In this document: in pieces, positions 1 through 7,236 of the stretch
Position numbering within the stretch: the first letter of the stretch is position 1
How the letters are laid out: each line of letters starts with the position of its first letter
NCBI RefSeq assembly: GCF_012927185.1
Contig: NZ_JABBGB010000003.1
Location: forward strand, 558,001-622,000
Reading direction: 5' to 3'
DNA length: 64,000 bases
From: Pseudoflavitalea sp. G-6-1-2
GTDB taxonomy: Bacteria; Bacteroidota; Bacteroidia; Chitinophagales; Chitinophagaceae
Program-made: the position numbers and the translations under genes
The notes under the pieces: generated by a model
The model's database searches: none
What the model was told of the DNA's origin: nothing
Seen by the model: the letters and a program-made list of their open reading frames with translations, nothing else

Positions 1-2
1 TA

Positions 3-296
3 ACCAACCGTCAGATCGAAGCGGCCCGTCAGGCAATGACCCGTGCTATGAAGCGTGAAGGTAATGTGTGGATCCGCATTTTCCCTGATAAACCAGTTAC
101 CCGCAAACCACAGGAAGTGCGGATGGGTAAAGGTAAAGGTAACCCTGAATTCTGGGCTGCTGTGGTTGAACCAGGTCGTATCCTGTTTGAAGCAGACGGT
201 GTTACACTCCAGACCGCTAAAGAAGCACTGGAACTGGCTGCTCAGAAACTGCCGATCAAGACCAAGTTCATTGTACGCAGAGACTATCAAGCATAA
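3..296 (+). CDS. rplP: 50S ribosomal protein L16, 3' part
   Basis: This is the C-terminal part of L16, a 23S rRNA-binding protein near the peptidyl-transferase centre and tRNA entry site. The frame is open from base 3, without a start, through [20 protein letters not shown], a hallmark L16 stretch, and ends FIVRRDYQA. The 5' end lies outside the window. It is followed by rpmC, as in the standard S10 operon. The identification is secure and the gene is cut only by the window edge. Confidence 0.95.
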   Translation, partial: TNRQIEAARQAMTRAMKREGNVWIRIFPDKPVTRKPQEVRMGKGKGNPEFWAAVVEPGRILFEADGVTLQTAKEALELAAQKLPIKTKFIVRRDYQA

Positions 297-363
297 TTTG
301 ATTCATGAGGTGCAGCGTTAGCCGCCGATTCAATCAAATCTTCAAATTCTCAAACAGAGTATT

Positions 364-573
364 ATGTCTAAGAAAATAGAATTCGTAAAGAGCCTGACAG
401 ACCTGAGTGCTGCAGATCTGAAAGCAAGGATCCAGGAAGACGAGCTTCGTCTGAAGAAACTGGAGTTTGCTCATGCCATCTCTCCACTGGAGAACCCCAT
501 GAGCATCCGCAGTCTCCGCAAGGATATTGCACGCCTGAAAACAATGCTGACACAAAAGCTGGCACAGGCTTAA
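364..573 (+). CDS. rpmC: 50S ribosomal protein L29
   Basis: L29 sits at the polypeptide exit tunnel beside L23 and helps form the docking site for trigger factor and SRP. The product is 69 residues, the normal size. It shows the two-helix pattern with the signature region SIRSLRKDIARLKTML near the C-terminus. It lies 67 nt after rplP and 85 nt before rpsQ in the conserved order. No Shine-Dalgarno sequence precedes the ATG, as is usual in Bacteroidota. Confidence 0.95.
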   Translation: MSKKIEFVKSLTDLSAADLKARIQEDELRLKKLEFAHAISPLENPMSIRSLRKDIARLKTMLTQKLAQA

Positions 574-581
574 ATGTAAGA

Positions 582-628
582 TCTGAAAGCCTGATCTGAG
601 GAGAAGAAAAGGTGAGTAGGTTTTCAGA
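582..628 (+). promoter_or_regulatory. inverted repeat in the rpmC-rpsQ gap
   Basis: TCTGAAAGCCT (582-592) can pair with AGGTTTTCAGA (618-628), ten Watson-Crick pairs plus one G.U, around a purine-rich 25-nt loop. It ends about 30 nt before the rpsQ start. It could be a translational leader or a processing hairpin. There is no run of U after it, so an intrinsic terminator is unlikely. The function is inferred from position only. Confidence 0.35.
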
Positions 629-658
629 CTAAAACAATCAAACTTTCAAATTACTAAG

Positions 659-916
659 ATGACTGAAAGAAATTTGCGGAAAACAAAAACAGGAATAGTT
701 ACCAGCAACAAAATGGTAAAAACTATCACTGTAGCCGTAGAAAGAAAAGTAAAACACCCTATTTACGGCAAGTTCGTAAAGAAAACTACTAAGTTCCACG
801 CTCATGACGAAAAGGATGAGTGCACAGTAGGTGATGTGGTGAGAATCATGGAAACCCGCCCTCTCAGCAAAACAAAACGCTGGAGACTGGTAGAAGTGAT
901 CGAGAAAGCGAAGTAG
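659..916 (+). CDS. rpsQ: 30S ribosomal protein S17
   Basis: S17 is a primary 16S rRNA-binding protein with an OB fold. The 85-residue product starts [20 protein letters not shown] and contains the conserved [20 protein letters not shown] block and the downstream [19 protein letters not shown] block. Length and order are standard. A 105-nt spacer with simple repeats separates it from rplN. Confidence 0.95.
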   Translation: MTERNLRKTKTGIVTSNKMVKTITVAVERKVKHPIYGKFVKKTTKFHAHDEKDECTVGDVVRIMETRPLSKTKRWRLVEVIEKAK

Positions 917-924
917 TAAAGAAG

Positions 925-1019
925 TTAGCTATTGGCGATTAGCGTAGCTGACACCTCAATTATAATTTATCATTAGCTGTTGGCTGCAATGCCTGATAGC
1001 TAAAAGCTAAAAGCTAAAA
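925..1019 (+). repeat. AGCTAAA-type intergenic repeats before rplN
   Basis: The rpsQ-rplN spacer holds TTAGCTnTTGGC twice (925-936 and 973-984) and a tandem run of TAGCTAAAAGCTAAAAGCTAAAA-like units at 997-1019, ending just before the rplN ATG at 1022. AGCTAAAAGCT-type units are partly palindromic. The run may be slippage-prone simple sequence or a translation-initiation enhancer, and no function can be assigned. Confidence 0.6.
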
Positions 1020-1021
1020 CA

Positions 1022-1390
1022 ATGATTCAGCAAGAAAGCAGATTAAACGTAGCTGATAATAGTGGCGCCAAAGAAGTGTTGTGCATTCGTGTGCTGGGTA
1101 ACAGCGGACAGGATTATGCCAAGATCGGCGATAAGATCGTGGTTACCGTTAAAGACGCCATCCCTGCAGGCGGTATCAAAAAAGGTACTGTTGTTAAAGC
1201 GGTGATCGTTCGCACAAAAAACAAACTGCGCCGTAAAGACGGATCTTATATCCGTTTCGACGACAACGCAGTAGTACTTCTGAACGCATCCGATGAGCCA
1301 CGTGGTACACGTATCTTCGGACCAGTTGCCAGAGAGCTGCGTGATAAAGGTTACATGAAAATTATTTCACTGGCACCTGAAGTACTGTAA
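1022..1390 (+). CDS. rplN: 50S ribosomal protein L14
   Basis: L14 binds 23S rRNA at the subunit interface and forms an intersubunit bridge. The 122-residue product has the start [19 protein letters not shown], the family signature region around [20 protein letters not shown], and the end [13 protein letters not shown]. It is the first gene of the classical spc operon and is followed by rplX, as expected. Confidence 0.96.
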   Translation: MIQQESRLNVADNSGAKEVLCIRVLGNSGQDYAKIGDKIVVTVKDAIPAGGIKKGTVVKAVIVRTKNKLRRKDGSYIRFDDNAVVLLNASDEPRGTRIFGPVARELRDKGYMKIISLAPEVL

Positions 1391-1464
1391 GCGAATTCAC
1401 TCCACCGCAAGGTGACAGCGAATAACGAAGAACAACATTCTCATACGAGATAAAGCATAAGAAA

Positions 1465-1803
1465 ATGAGCAACAGATTCAAACCTAAGTTCAACATTAAA
1501 AAAGGCGATACAGTAGTTGTGATTGCCGGAGACGATAAAGATGCAACCAAGCCCCGCAAAGTGCTGGAAGTATTTCCAGACAAAGAGCGTGTACTTGTTG
1601 AAGGCGTAAACATCGTTACCCGTCACACCAAGCCTTCTGCGCGTAATACCAAAGGCGGTATCGTTAAGCGCGAAGCGGCTATTCACATTTCCAATGTGAT
1701 GCTGTTCGACGCCAAAAAAGGTGAAGGTAGCCGAATCAAGCGTACACGCGAAAACGGTAAACTCGTTCGCGTTACCAAAAAATCCGGCGAAATCATTAAA
1801 TAA
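1465..1803 (+). CDS. rplX: 50S ribosomal protein L24
   Basis: L24 initiates large-subunit assembly and lies near the tunnel exit. The 112-residue product carries the KOW motif in its N-terminal third (KKGDTVVVIAGDDKD) and the conserved EGVNIVTRHTKPSARNTKGG segment. The start at MSNRFKPKFNIKKGD matches the family length. It is followed by a structured 95-nt spacer before rplE. Confidence 0.95.
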   Translation: MSNRFKPKFNIKKGDTVVVIAGDDKDATKPRKVLEVFPDKERVLVEGVNIVTRHTKPSARNTKGGIVKREAAIHISNVMLFDAKKGEGSRIKRTRENGKLVRVTKKSGEIIK

Positions 1804-1827
1804 GTTAATCTGTCCGCCGGCTCTCAT

Positions 1828-1868
1828 CCCCTGCAAGGGACTGATGAAAGCACTTAGTCCGGGCAGGG
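1828..1868 (+). promoter_or_regulatory. candidate S8-type autoregulatory hairpin before rplE
   Basis: CCCTGC (1829-1834) pairs with GCAGGG (1863-1868) and GGACT (1838-1842) with AGTCC (1856-1860). They are separated by an asymmetric purine internal loop (AAG against GG) and capped by a 13-nt loop. The hairpin ends 30 nt before the rplE ATG. In E. coli the S8 repressor acts at exactly this gene junction, on a helix with an asymmetric internal loop. Position and shape support a regulatory role; recognition by S8 is inference. Confidence 0.45.
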
Positions 1869-1898
1869 CCGATATAATAAAGGATAAACTTTACAGAC

Positions 1899-2474
1899 AT
1901 GAGCACAACAAAATATACTCCGAGGTTAGCAGATAAGTACAAACAAGAAGTTGTACCTGCCCTCATGAAACGTTTCAGCTACGGCACTGTGATGCAGGTT
2001 CCAAAACTGGAGAAGATCTGCCTGAACCGTGGTGTGAACGGAGCTGTAACTGATAAGAAACTGGTGGACATTGCCATCGACGAACTGACCAATATCACCG
2101 GTCAGAAAGCGGTAGCAACCCTGTCTAAGAAAGACATCTCCAACTTCAAACTCCGTAAAGCAATGCCAATCGGAGCAAGAGTTACCCTCCGTGGTGTAAA
2201 GATGTACGAATTCCTCGACAGACTGATCGCAACTGCGCTCCCACGTGTACGTGACTTCAAAGGTGTGAACGATAAAGCGTTCGACGGAAGAGGCAACTAC
2301 ACCCTGGGTGTTACAGAACAGATCATCTTCCCTGAGATCGATATCGACAAGGTAAACAAGATCACCGGTCTGGATATCACTTTCGTTACAACTGCAGGTA
2401 CCAACGAAGAAGCTTATGAGCTTCTGAAAGAACTGGGAATGCCGTTCAAGAATATCAGAAAAGACAATCAGTAA
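1899..2474 (+). CDS. rplE: 50S ribosomal protein L5
   Basis: L5 binds 5S rRNA in the central protuberance and contacts P-site tRNA. The product is 191 residues and shows [20 protein letters not shown], the [15 protein letters not shown] segment, [20 protein letters not shown], and a C-terminal [18 protein letters not shown] block, all typical of L5. The start was chosen at the first in-frame ATG, which gives a normal N-terminus ([20 protein letters not shown]). Confidence 0.96.
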   Translation: MSTTKYTPRLADKYKQEVVPALMKRFSYGTVMQVPKLEKICLNRGVNGAVTDKKLVDIAIDELTNITGQKAVATLSKKDISNFKLRKAMPIGARVTLRGVKMYEFLDRLIATALPRVRDFKGVNDKAFDGRGNYTLGVTEQIIFPEIDIDKVNKITGLDITFVTTAGTNEEAYELLKELGMPFKNIRKDNQ

Positions 2475-2497
2475 GTAAAACTCGTAATAATTCAATT

Positions 2498-2767
2498 ATG
2501 GCAAAAGAGTCAGTAAAAGCCAGACAAAGAAAGAGAGAACGCATGGTAGCTCAGTATGCTGAAAAACGTGCTGAACTGAAAGCTGCCGGTGAGTGGCAGA
2601 AGCTGGATGAGCTCCCTAAGAACTCTTCTAAAGTTCGTCTGAAAAACCGTTGTCAGCTGACAGGTCGTCCTAAAGGATACATGCGCTACTTCGGAATTTC
2701 ACGTGTTACTTTCCGTGAGATGGCTTTAAATGGCAAAATCCCAGGAGTAACAAAAGCTTCCTGGTAA
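2498..2767 (+). CDS. rpsN: 30S ribosomal protein S14 (zinc-independent type)
   Basis: S14 is a late-assembling head protein of the small subunit. The 89-residue product has the long form ([19 protein letters not shown]) and the conserved [20 protein letters not shown] motif. Only one cysteine is present, so the CxxC pairs of the short zinc-binding form are absent. The start lies 23 nt after rplE. Confidence 0.96.
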   Translation: MAKESVKARQRKRERMVAQYAEKRAELKAAGEWQKLDELPKNSSKVRLKNRCQLTGRPKGYMRYFGISRVTFREMALNGKIPGVTKASW

Positions 2768-2858
2768 GCAAAACAATACGATATCTGCCGGGTTGGGCAT
2801 AAACCCCTTACCGGTATGATCCTATTAACAAAATTTAGAACAGTTTAATTACAATACA

Positions 2859-3257
2859 ATGGTAACTGATCCTATAGCAGATTTTCTGACCAGAATCCGT
2901 AATGCGCAGATGGCAGGCCATAGAATCGTGGAAATCCCCGCTTCTAATCTGAAAAAGCGTATGACCGAGATCCTGTACGATCAAGGCTATATCCTGAAAT
3001 ACAAATTTGAGGATGATAACAAACAAGGCGTAATCAAAATCGCCCTGAAGTATGATGCTCAAAGCAAAGAACCAGCTATCAAGTCGCTCGAAAGAGTTAG
3101 CCGTCCGGGTCTGCGTCAATACGCCAGCCCAGCTGAATTCAAACGCGTGAAGAACGGTCTGGGTGTTGCTATCGTTAGCACTTCCAGAGGTGTTATGACC
3201 GACAAGCAGGCGAAATTGCAGAATGTTGGTGGAGAAGTTCTCTGCTACATTTATTAG
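2859..3257 (+). CDS. rpsH: 30S ribosomal protein S8
   Basis: S8 organises the 16S central domain and in enterobacteria is the translational repressor of the spc operon. The product is 132 residues. It starts MVTDPIADFLTRIRNAQMAG, has the central IKSLERVSRPGLRQYAS motif, and has the C-terminal GLGVAIVSTSRGVMTDKQA motif. It is a possible regulator of the hairpin ahead of rplE. A 165-nt spacer with a promoter-like element follows. Confidence 0.96.
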   Translation: MVTDPIADFLTRIRNAQMAGHRIVEIPASNLKKRMTEILYDQGYILKYKFEDDNKQGVIKIALKYDAQSKEPAIKSLERVSRPGLRQYASPAEFKRVKNGLGVAIVSTSRGVMTDKQAKLQNVGGEVLCYIY

Positions 3258-3296
3258 TAGATTCAGGAGGGGTGCTGAAATGTGCTCCTCTTTTTC

Positions 3297-3304
3297 TATA
3301 TTTG
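3297..3304 (+). promoter_or_regulatory. internal promoter -7 element before rplF
   Basis: TATATTTG is an exact match to the Bacteroidota -7 consensus TAnnTTTG. It lies 119 nt ahead of the rplF start, in an unusually long spacer for this cluster and just after a T-rich stretch (3291-3295). No convincing TTG -33 element is seen at the normal spacing. It would allow rplF and the genes behind it to be expressed separately from rplN-rpsH. Confidence 0.45.
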
Positions 3305-3422
3305 CGCCCCCAACCGGAAGGGAGGGAGCAGAAGCTGACCTGACAATTAAGTTTTCTATGCGGAACTGAACACAGCCGGCTTCTTTCAGAACACATTACT
3401 TAAACAAACAAATCGCATTACT

Positions 3423-3977
3423 ATGTCTCGTATAGGTAAACAGCCGGTAACACTTCCAGCAGGTGTTACAGCTACCTTAGGTAAGGATAACGTGCTTACA
3501 GTGAAAGGCCCTAAAGGCGAACTGAAACAAGCTATCGACAGGGATATCACTGTAGAAGTGAAGGATGGAGAAGTGACTTTCGCACGCCCTACCGATCAGA
3601 TCCGTCACCGCGCTATGCACGGTCTGTACCGTTCACTCGTTGCCAACCTGGTAAAAGGTGTAACAGAAGGATTCACCAGAAAACTGGAACTCGTGGGTGT
3701 AGGTTACAAAGCCTCTAATCAGGGCAACCTCCTCGACCTGTCTCTCGGTTATTCTCACAATATTCTCTTTGAGATTCCAAGCGAACTCAAAGTGGCCACT
3801 GCCCAGGAAAAAGGTCAGAACCCCCTCATCACACTCGAAGGGATCGACAAACAACTGATCGGGCAGGTTGCAGCAAAACTCCGTAGCCTCCGTAAACCTG
3901 AGCCATACAAAGGAAAAGGTGTTAAATACGTTGGCGAAGTTATCCGTCGTAAGGCTGGTAAAGCTGCTGGTAAATAA
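3423..3977 (+). CDS. rplF: 50S ribosomal protein L6
   Basis: L6 lies at the base of the L7/L12 stalk near the sarcin-ricin loop. The 184-residue product has two L6 repeats. It starts MSRIGKQPVTLPAGV and carries the C-terminal signature region LRKPEPYKGKGVKYVGEVIR. Length is normal. It is the first gene after the possible internal promoter and is followed by a GC-rich hairpin. Confidence 0.96.
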   Translation: MSRIGKQPVTLPAGVTATLGKDNVLTVKGPKGELKQAIDRDITVEVKDGEVTFARPTDQIRHRAMHGLYRSLVANLVKGVTEGFTRKLELVGVGYKASNQGNLLDLSLGYSHNILFEIPSELKVATAQEKGQNPLITLEGIDKQLIGQVAAKLRSLRKPEPYKGKGVKYVGEVIRRKAGKAAGK

Positions 3978-3992
3978 ATTTGAAATTAAAAG

Positions 3993-4017
3993 ATCCCCCC
4001 GGCAGTATCGGGGGGAT
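3993..4017 (+). promoter_or_regulatory. GC-rich hairpin between rplF and rplR
   Basis: ATCCCCCCG (3993-4001) pairs perfectly with CGGGGGGAT (4009-4017) around a 7-nt loop. The following bases are ATAAAATAAAG, with no U tract. A processing or stabilising hairpin or a partial attenuator therefore fits better than a full terminator. The rplR ATG is 16 nt downstream, so the hairpin may also hinder ribosome access. Confidence 0.5.
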
Positions 4018-4032
4018 ATAAAATAAAGTCTC

Positions 4033-4386
4033 ATGAACACAAAAGCCGAAAAGAAGCAGAAAATCCGTTACAGGATCCGTAAAAAGATCTCTGGCTCTTC
4101 TGCTAAACCCAGACTGTCAGTTTTCAGAAGCAATGCTGATATCTATGTTCAACTGATCGATGACAACGAAGGCAAAACACTGGCTTCAGCATCTTCCAGA
4201 GATAAAGACATCGCTGCTCAGAAAGGAACTAAATCTGAAAAAAGCAAACTGGTTGGCGCGGCAATCGCCCGTAAGGCAACAGAATTGGGAATCAGCGCTG
4301 TAATCTTCGATCGTGGTGGAAACCTTTACCATGGCCGTGTGAAGAATGTAGCTGAAGGTGCACGCGAAGGTGGTTTACAATTCTAA
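4033..4386 (+). CDS. rplR: 50S ribosomal protein L18
   Basis: L18 binds 5S rRNA with L5 and L25 and attaches it to the 50S subunit. The product is 117 residues with the basic N-terminus ([20 protein letters not shown]), [17 protein letters not shown], and the C-terminal [20 protein letters not shown] motif. Order and length are standard. Confidence 0.96.
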   Translation: MNTKAEKKQKIRYRIRKKISGSSAKPRLSVFRSNADIYVQLIDDNEGKTLASASSRDKDIAAQKGTKSEKSKLVGAAIARKATELGISAVIFDRGGNLYHGRVKNVAEGAREGGLQF

Positions 4387-4421
4387 TCTCAAATCAATTT
4401 AGAAATTATCAAATAGCAATA

Positions 4422-4940
4422 ATGGCAAAAGTTAATTTAAACAGAGTTAAAGCCGGTGACCTTGAGTTGAAAGAAAAGGTTGTAGCCATTAACCGTGTTG
4501 TAAAAACTACCAAAGGCGGTCGCGCATTCAGCTTCTCTGCCCTCGTTGTAGTTGGTAACGAAAATGGTGTGGTAGGTCATGGTCTGGGTAAAGCCAAGGA
4601 AGTTCAGGAAGCTATCACAAAAGGTATCGAAGATGCCAAGAAGAACCTGATCAAAGTACCCGTAATGAAAGGTACCGTTCCTCACGACCAACTCGCAAAA
4701 GACGGCGCTGCGAAAGTGCTGATCAAACCAGCCGCTCACGGTACTGGTGTGATCGCAGGAGGTAGCATGCGTGCTGTGCTGGAAGCTGCCGGTGTAACCG
4801 ACGTTCTGGCTAAATCTCTCGGTTCTGCCAACCCACATAACGTGGTAAAAGCTACTTTCCTGGCTCTCGCTATGCTGCGCGAACCAATCACTGTAGCTAA
4901 AACACGCAGGCTGAACCTGAAGAAAGTATTTAATGGTTAA
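4422..4940 (+). CDS. rpsE: 30S ribosomal protein S5
   Basis: S5 is needed for decoding accuracy and mRNA unwinding at the entry site. The product is 172 residues. It carries the N-terminal double-stranded RNA-binding-like domain ([34 protein letters not shown]) and the C-terminal [20 protein letters not shown] motif. The gene ends two codons after an upstream ATG in the next frame, but rpmD most likely starts further on. Confidence 0.96.
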   Translation: MAKVNLNRVKAGDLELKEKVVAINRVVKTTKGGRAFSFSALVVVGNENGVVGHGLGKAKEVQEAITKGIEDAKKNLIKVPVMKGTVPHDQLAKDGAAKVLIKPAAHGTGVIAGGSMRAVLEAAGVTDVLAKSLGSANPHNVVKATFLALAMLREPITVAKTRRLNLKKVFNG

Positions 4941-4965
4941 TATTGCACCCGAAATATTTAATAAC

Positions 4966-5145
4966 ATGGCAAAGATCAAAGTAACACAGGTAAAGAGTGC
5001 AATTGACAGACCTGAGCGCCAAAAGCTTACGCTGAAAGCACTCGGACTGAACAAAATGCATGCTACCAGAGAAGTAGAAGCTACTCCTCAGATCCTGGGT
5101 ATGATCCGCAAGGTGACTCACCTGGTGAAAGTAGAAGAAGCATAA
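4966..5145 (+). CDS. rpmD: 50S ribosomal protein L30
   Basis: L30 is a small 23S rRNA-binding protein absent from some lineages. From the ATG at 4966 the product is 59 residues ([20 protein letters not shown]), matching the family length and N-terminus. An in-frame ATG at 4933 would add 11 atypical residues and overlap rpsE, so it was rejected. It contains [20 protein letters not shown], typical of L30. Confidence 0.94.
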   Translation: MAKIKVTQVKSAIDRPERQKLTLKALGLNKMHATREVEATPQILGMIRKVTHLVKVEEA

Positions 5146-5197
5146 TTATTTTTTAAAAGCGAGGGGAGATTCCCCGTTGAGTTAAAATCAAATTACG

Positions 5198-5647
5198 ATG
5201 AAATTACATGAGATCAGGCCCGCAAAAGGGGCAACACATAGAGAGAAAAGACTTGGCCGTGGTGAAGCATCCGGTAAAGGTGGTACTTCTACAAAAGGTA
5301 ACAAAGGTGGTCAAAGCCGCGCTGGTTACCAACGCAAGAACGCCTTCGAAGGTGGTCAGATGCCAATTCAGCGTCGTCTCCCTAAACGCGGTTTCAACAA
5401 TATCAACCGTGTTGAATACAAAGTATTTAACCTTGGTCAGGTAGAAACCCTGATTGAAAAATATGCACTTACAGACTTCTCTCTCGAGACACTGTATGTA
5501 AATGGTCTGGTAAGCAGAACCGACCTGGTGAAGATCCTCGGAAACGGTGAAATCAAGACCAAAGTTAATTTCCGCGTAAATGCAGTAAGTGATAAAGCGA
5601 AAGCTGCTATCGAAGCTGCAGGTGGTGCTGTGGAAATTGTTAAGTAA
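5198..5647 (+). CDS. rplO: 50S ribosomal protein L15
   Basis: L15 is a late assembly protein of the 50S subunit. The 149-residue product has the glycine- and basic-rich N-terminus (GATHREKRLGRGEASGKGGT, then KGNKGGQSRAGY) and the LPKRGFNNINRVEYKVFNLG block. It is the last ribosomal protein gene here, and an intrinsic terminator 13 nt after the stop codon separates it from secY. Confidence 0.96.
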   Translation: MKLHEIRPAKGATHREKRLGRGEASGKGGTSTKGNKGGQSRAGYQRKNAFEGGQMPIQRRLPKRGFNNINRVEYKVFNLGQVETLIEKYALTDFSLETLYVNGLVSRTDLVKILGNGEIKTKVNFRVNAVSDKAKAAIEAAGGAVEIVK

Positions 5648-5659
5648 TTCGTAAATTGC

Positions 5660-5687
5660 AAGACGCATTTAACCATGCGTCTTTTTT
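5660..5687 (+). terminator. intrinsic terminator after rplO
   Basis: AAGACGCAT (5660-5668) and ATGCGTCTT (5675-5683) form a perfect 9-bp stem with a 6-nt loop, followed by TTTT. It would uncouple secY-map from the ribosomal cluster, fully or as an attenuator. Confidence 0.8.
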
Positions 5688-5726
5688 GTGGATCAGTTTT
5701 ATTGACTTAAATTGATCGCTCAAAAA

Positions 5727-5772
5727 AGAAACAGGTTTGCAACTAAAGTTCTTTTGCGGCAAACCTGTTTCT
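5727..5772 (+). promoter_or_regulatory. 14-bp perfect dyad upstream of secY
   Basis: AGAAACAGGTTTGC (5727-5740) is perfectly complementary to GCAAACCTGTTTCT (5759-5772), with an 18-nt AT-rich centre containing TTCTTTTG, one mismatch from the TAnnTTTG element. The repeat ends 41 nt before the secY GTG start. It could be an operator around a promoter or an RNA hairpin in the secY leader. There is no U tract behind it. Confidence 0.5.
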
Positions 5773-5813
5773 GATTTTCAACAAAAAGGCATCATCTAAA
5801 ACATCTGCGTTTC

Positions 5814-7142
5814 GTGAAAAAGTTCATACAAACCCTTAAGAATATCTGGAGTATTGAGGAACTGAGAAGTAAAATTCTTGTTACCCTTACCCTGGTAGCT
5901 GTTTATCGCCTGGGTACGCATATCGTACTGCCAGGTATGGACCCCACCAAGATCAATACTGCAGGCGGCGGAACAGGCATCATCGGCCTGATCGATGCAT
6001 TTGCAGGAGGCGCATTTTCACAAGCCTCTATCCTCGCATTAGGTATCATGCCGTACATCTCTGCATCGATCTTCATGCAGCTGATGACCATCCTTTATCC
6101 TCCTTTCCAGAAACTGCAGAAAGAAGGTGATTCAGGAAGAAAGAAAATCAATCAGTATACACGTTATCTCGCCGTTGTTGTAACCCTCCTTCAGGGCTCA
6201 GCTTACGTTGCATATCTGCACCAGACTAACAGCGCTGCCATGATCCCGGCATTCCGCGATTATTTCTGGTTGTCCACCACCGTTATACTTACGGGAGGTA
6301 CCTTATTTGTAATGTGGCTTTCTGAAAGAATCACAGACAAAGGTCTTGGTAACGGTAGCTCAGTGGTGATCATGGTTGGTATCCTCGCACGTCTGCCACA
6401 ATCTATCTGGCAGGAGTGGGGCGCTCAATCCGCCAAAGGCGGTGCAGGTCTCCTGTACTTCGTGATCATGCTGGCTGTACTCGTAGCTATCATCATGGGT
6501 CTGATCGTACTGATCCAGGGCGTTCGCAAGATCCCCGTTCAATACGCAAAACAGATTGTTGGTAACCGTCAGTTCGGTGGAGCTCGTCAGTTCCTCCCGA
6601 TCAAGGTTAACAGCGCTGGTGTAATGCCTATCATCTTTGCACAGGCAATCATGTTCCTGCCAACCCTGCTCAGCGGTTTCAAAACCACTCAGGGTATTGC
6701 AAAAACTTTCAGCGACCACAGTAACTTCGTTTATATGCTGGTGTACGCTGTAATGGTGATCGGTTTCACCTTCCTGTACACAGCTCTGATCTTCAATCCC
6801 AAACAGATCGCTGACGATCTGAAACGCAATAACGGATTTATCCCCGGTGTAAAACCCGGTCAACCTACAGCCGATTATATCGGAGCTGTAATGGATAAAA
6901 TCACCCTCCCCGGCGCGGTACTGCTGGCACTGGTAGGTATCCTCCCAGGCTTCGCTCAACGCCTCGGCATCCAGCCAGGATTCTCTACCTTCTTCGGTGG
7001 TACATCCCTGCTGATTATGGTGGGTGTTATCCTCGATACACTGCAACAAATTGAGACTCAGCTGCTGATGCGTCAGTATGATGGCCTCATGAAGAGCGGT
7101 CGTATCCAGGGTCGCCAGACCGTTTCACCGGCATCTATGTAA
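5814..7142 (+). CDS. secY: protein translocase subunit SecY
   Basis: SecY is the channel-forming inner-membrane subunit of the Sec translocon. The 442-residue product has ten hydrophobic segments, the N-terminal YRLGTHIVLPGMD, the plug/TM2 region SILALGIMPYISASIFMQL, the cytoplasmic loop GVRKIPVQYAKQ, and a C-terminus ending QTVSPASM. It is read from a GTG at 5814, which gives the normal MKKFIQTLKNIW start. It lies behind a terminator and a dyad, so it may be transcribed apart from rplO. Confidence 0.97.
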   Translation: MKKFIQTLKNIWSIEELRSKILVTLTLVAVYRLGTHIVLPGMDPTKINTAGGGTGIIGLIDAFAGGAFSQASILALGIMPYISASIFMQLMTILYPPFQKLQKEGDSGRKKINQYTRYLAVVVTLLQGSAYVAYLHQTNSAAMIPAFRDYFWLSTTVILTGGTLFVMWLSERITDKGLGNGSSVVIMVGILARLPQSIWQEWGAQSAKGGAGLLYFVIMLAVLVAIIMGLIVLIQGVRKIPVQYAKQIVGNRQFGGARQFLPIKVNSAGVMPIIFAQAIMFLPTLLSGFKTTQGIAKTFSDHSNFVYMLVYAVMVIGFTFLYTALIFNPKQIADDLKRNNGFIPGVKPGQPTADYIGAVMDKITLPGAVLLALVGILPGFAQRLGIQPGFSTFFGGTSLLIMVGVILDTLQQIETQLLMRQYDGLMKSGRIQGRQTVSPASM

Positions 7143-7163
7143 AATATTCTATTTTCGCATAGC

Positions 7164-7200
7164 AAACCTGACAACTGTAAACTATAGTTGTCAGGTTTTG
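7164..7200 (+). terminator. intrinsic terminator after secY
   Basis: AAACCTGACAACT (7164-7176) pairs perfectly with AGTTGTCAGGTTT (7186-7198) over a 9-nt loop, followed by a T-rich tail (TGTTTTAATT). It lies between secY and map and may reduce read-through into map. Confidence 0.75.
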
Positions 7201-7236
7201 TTTTAATTAGAGTAATTATCAAAAAGGAATTTCTCA

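Noticed and set aside
4933-4965. Upstream ATG for rpmD overlapping rpsE
   Set aside because: It would add 11 residues not found in L30; the ATG at 4966 gives the standard MAKIKVTQ start.
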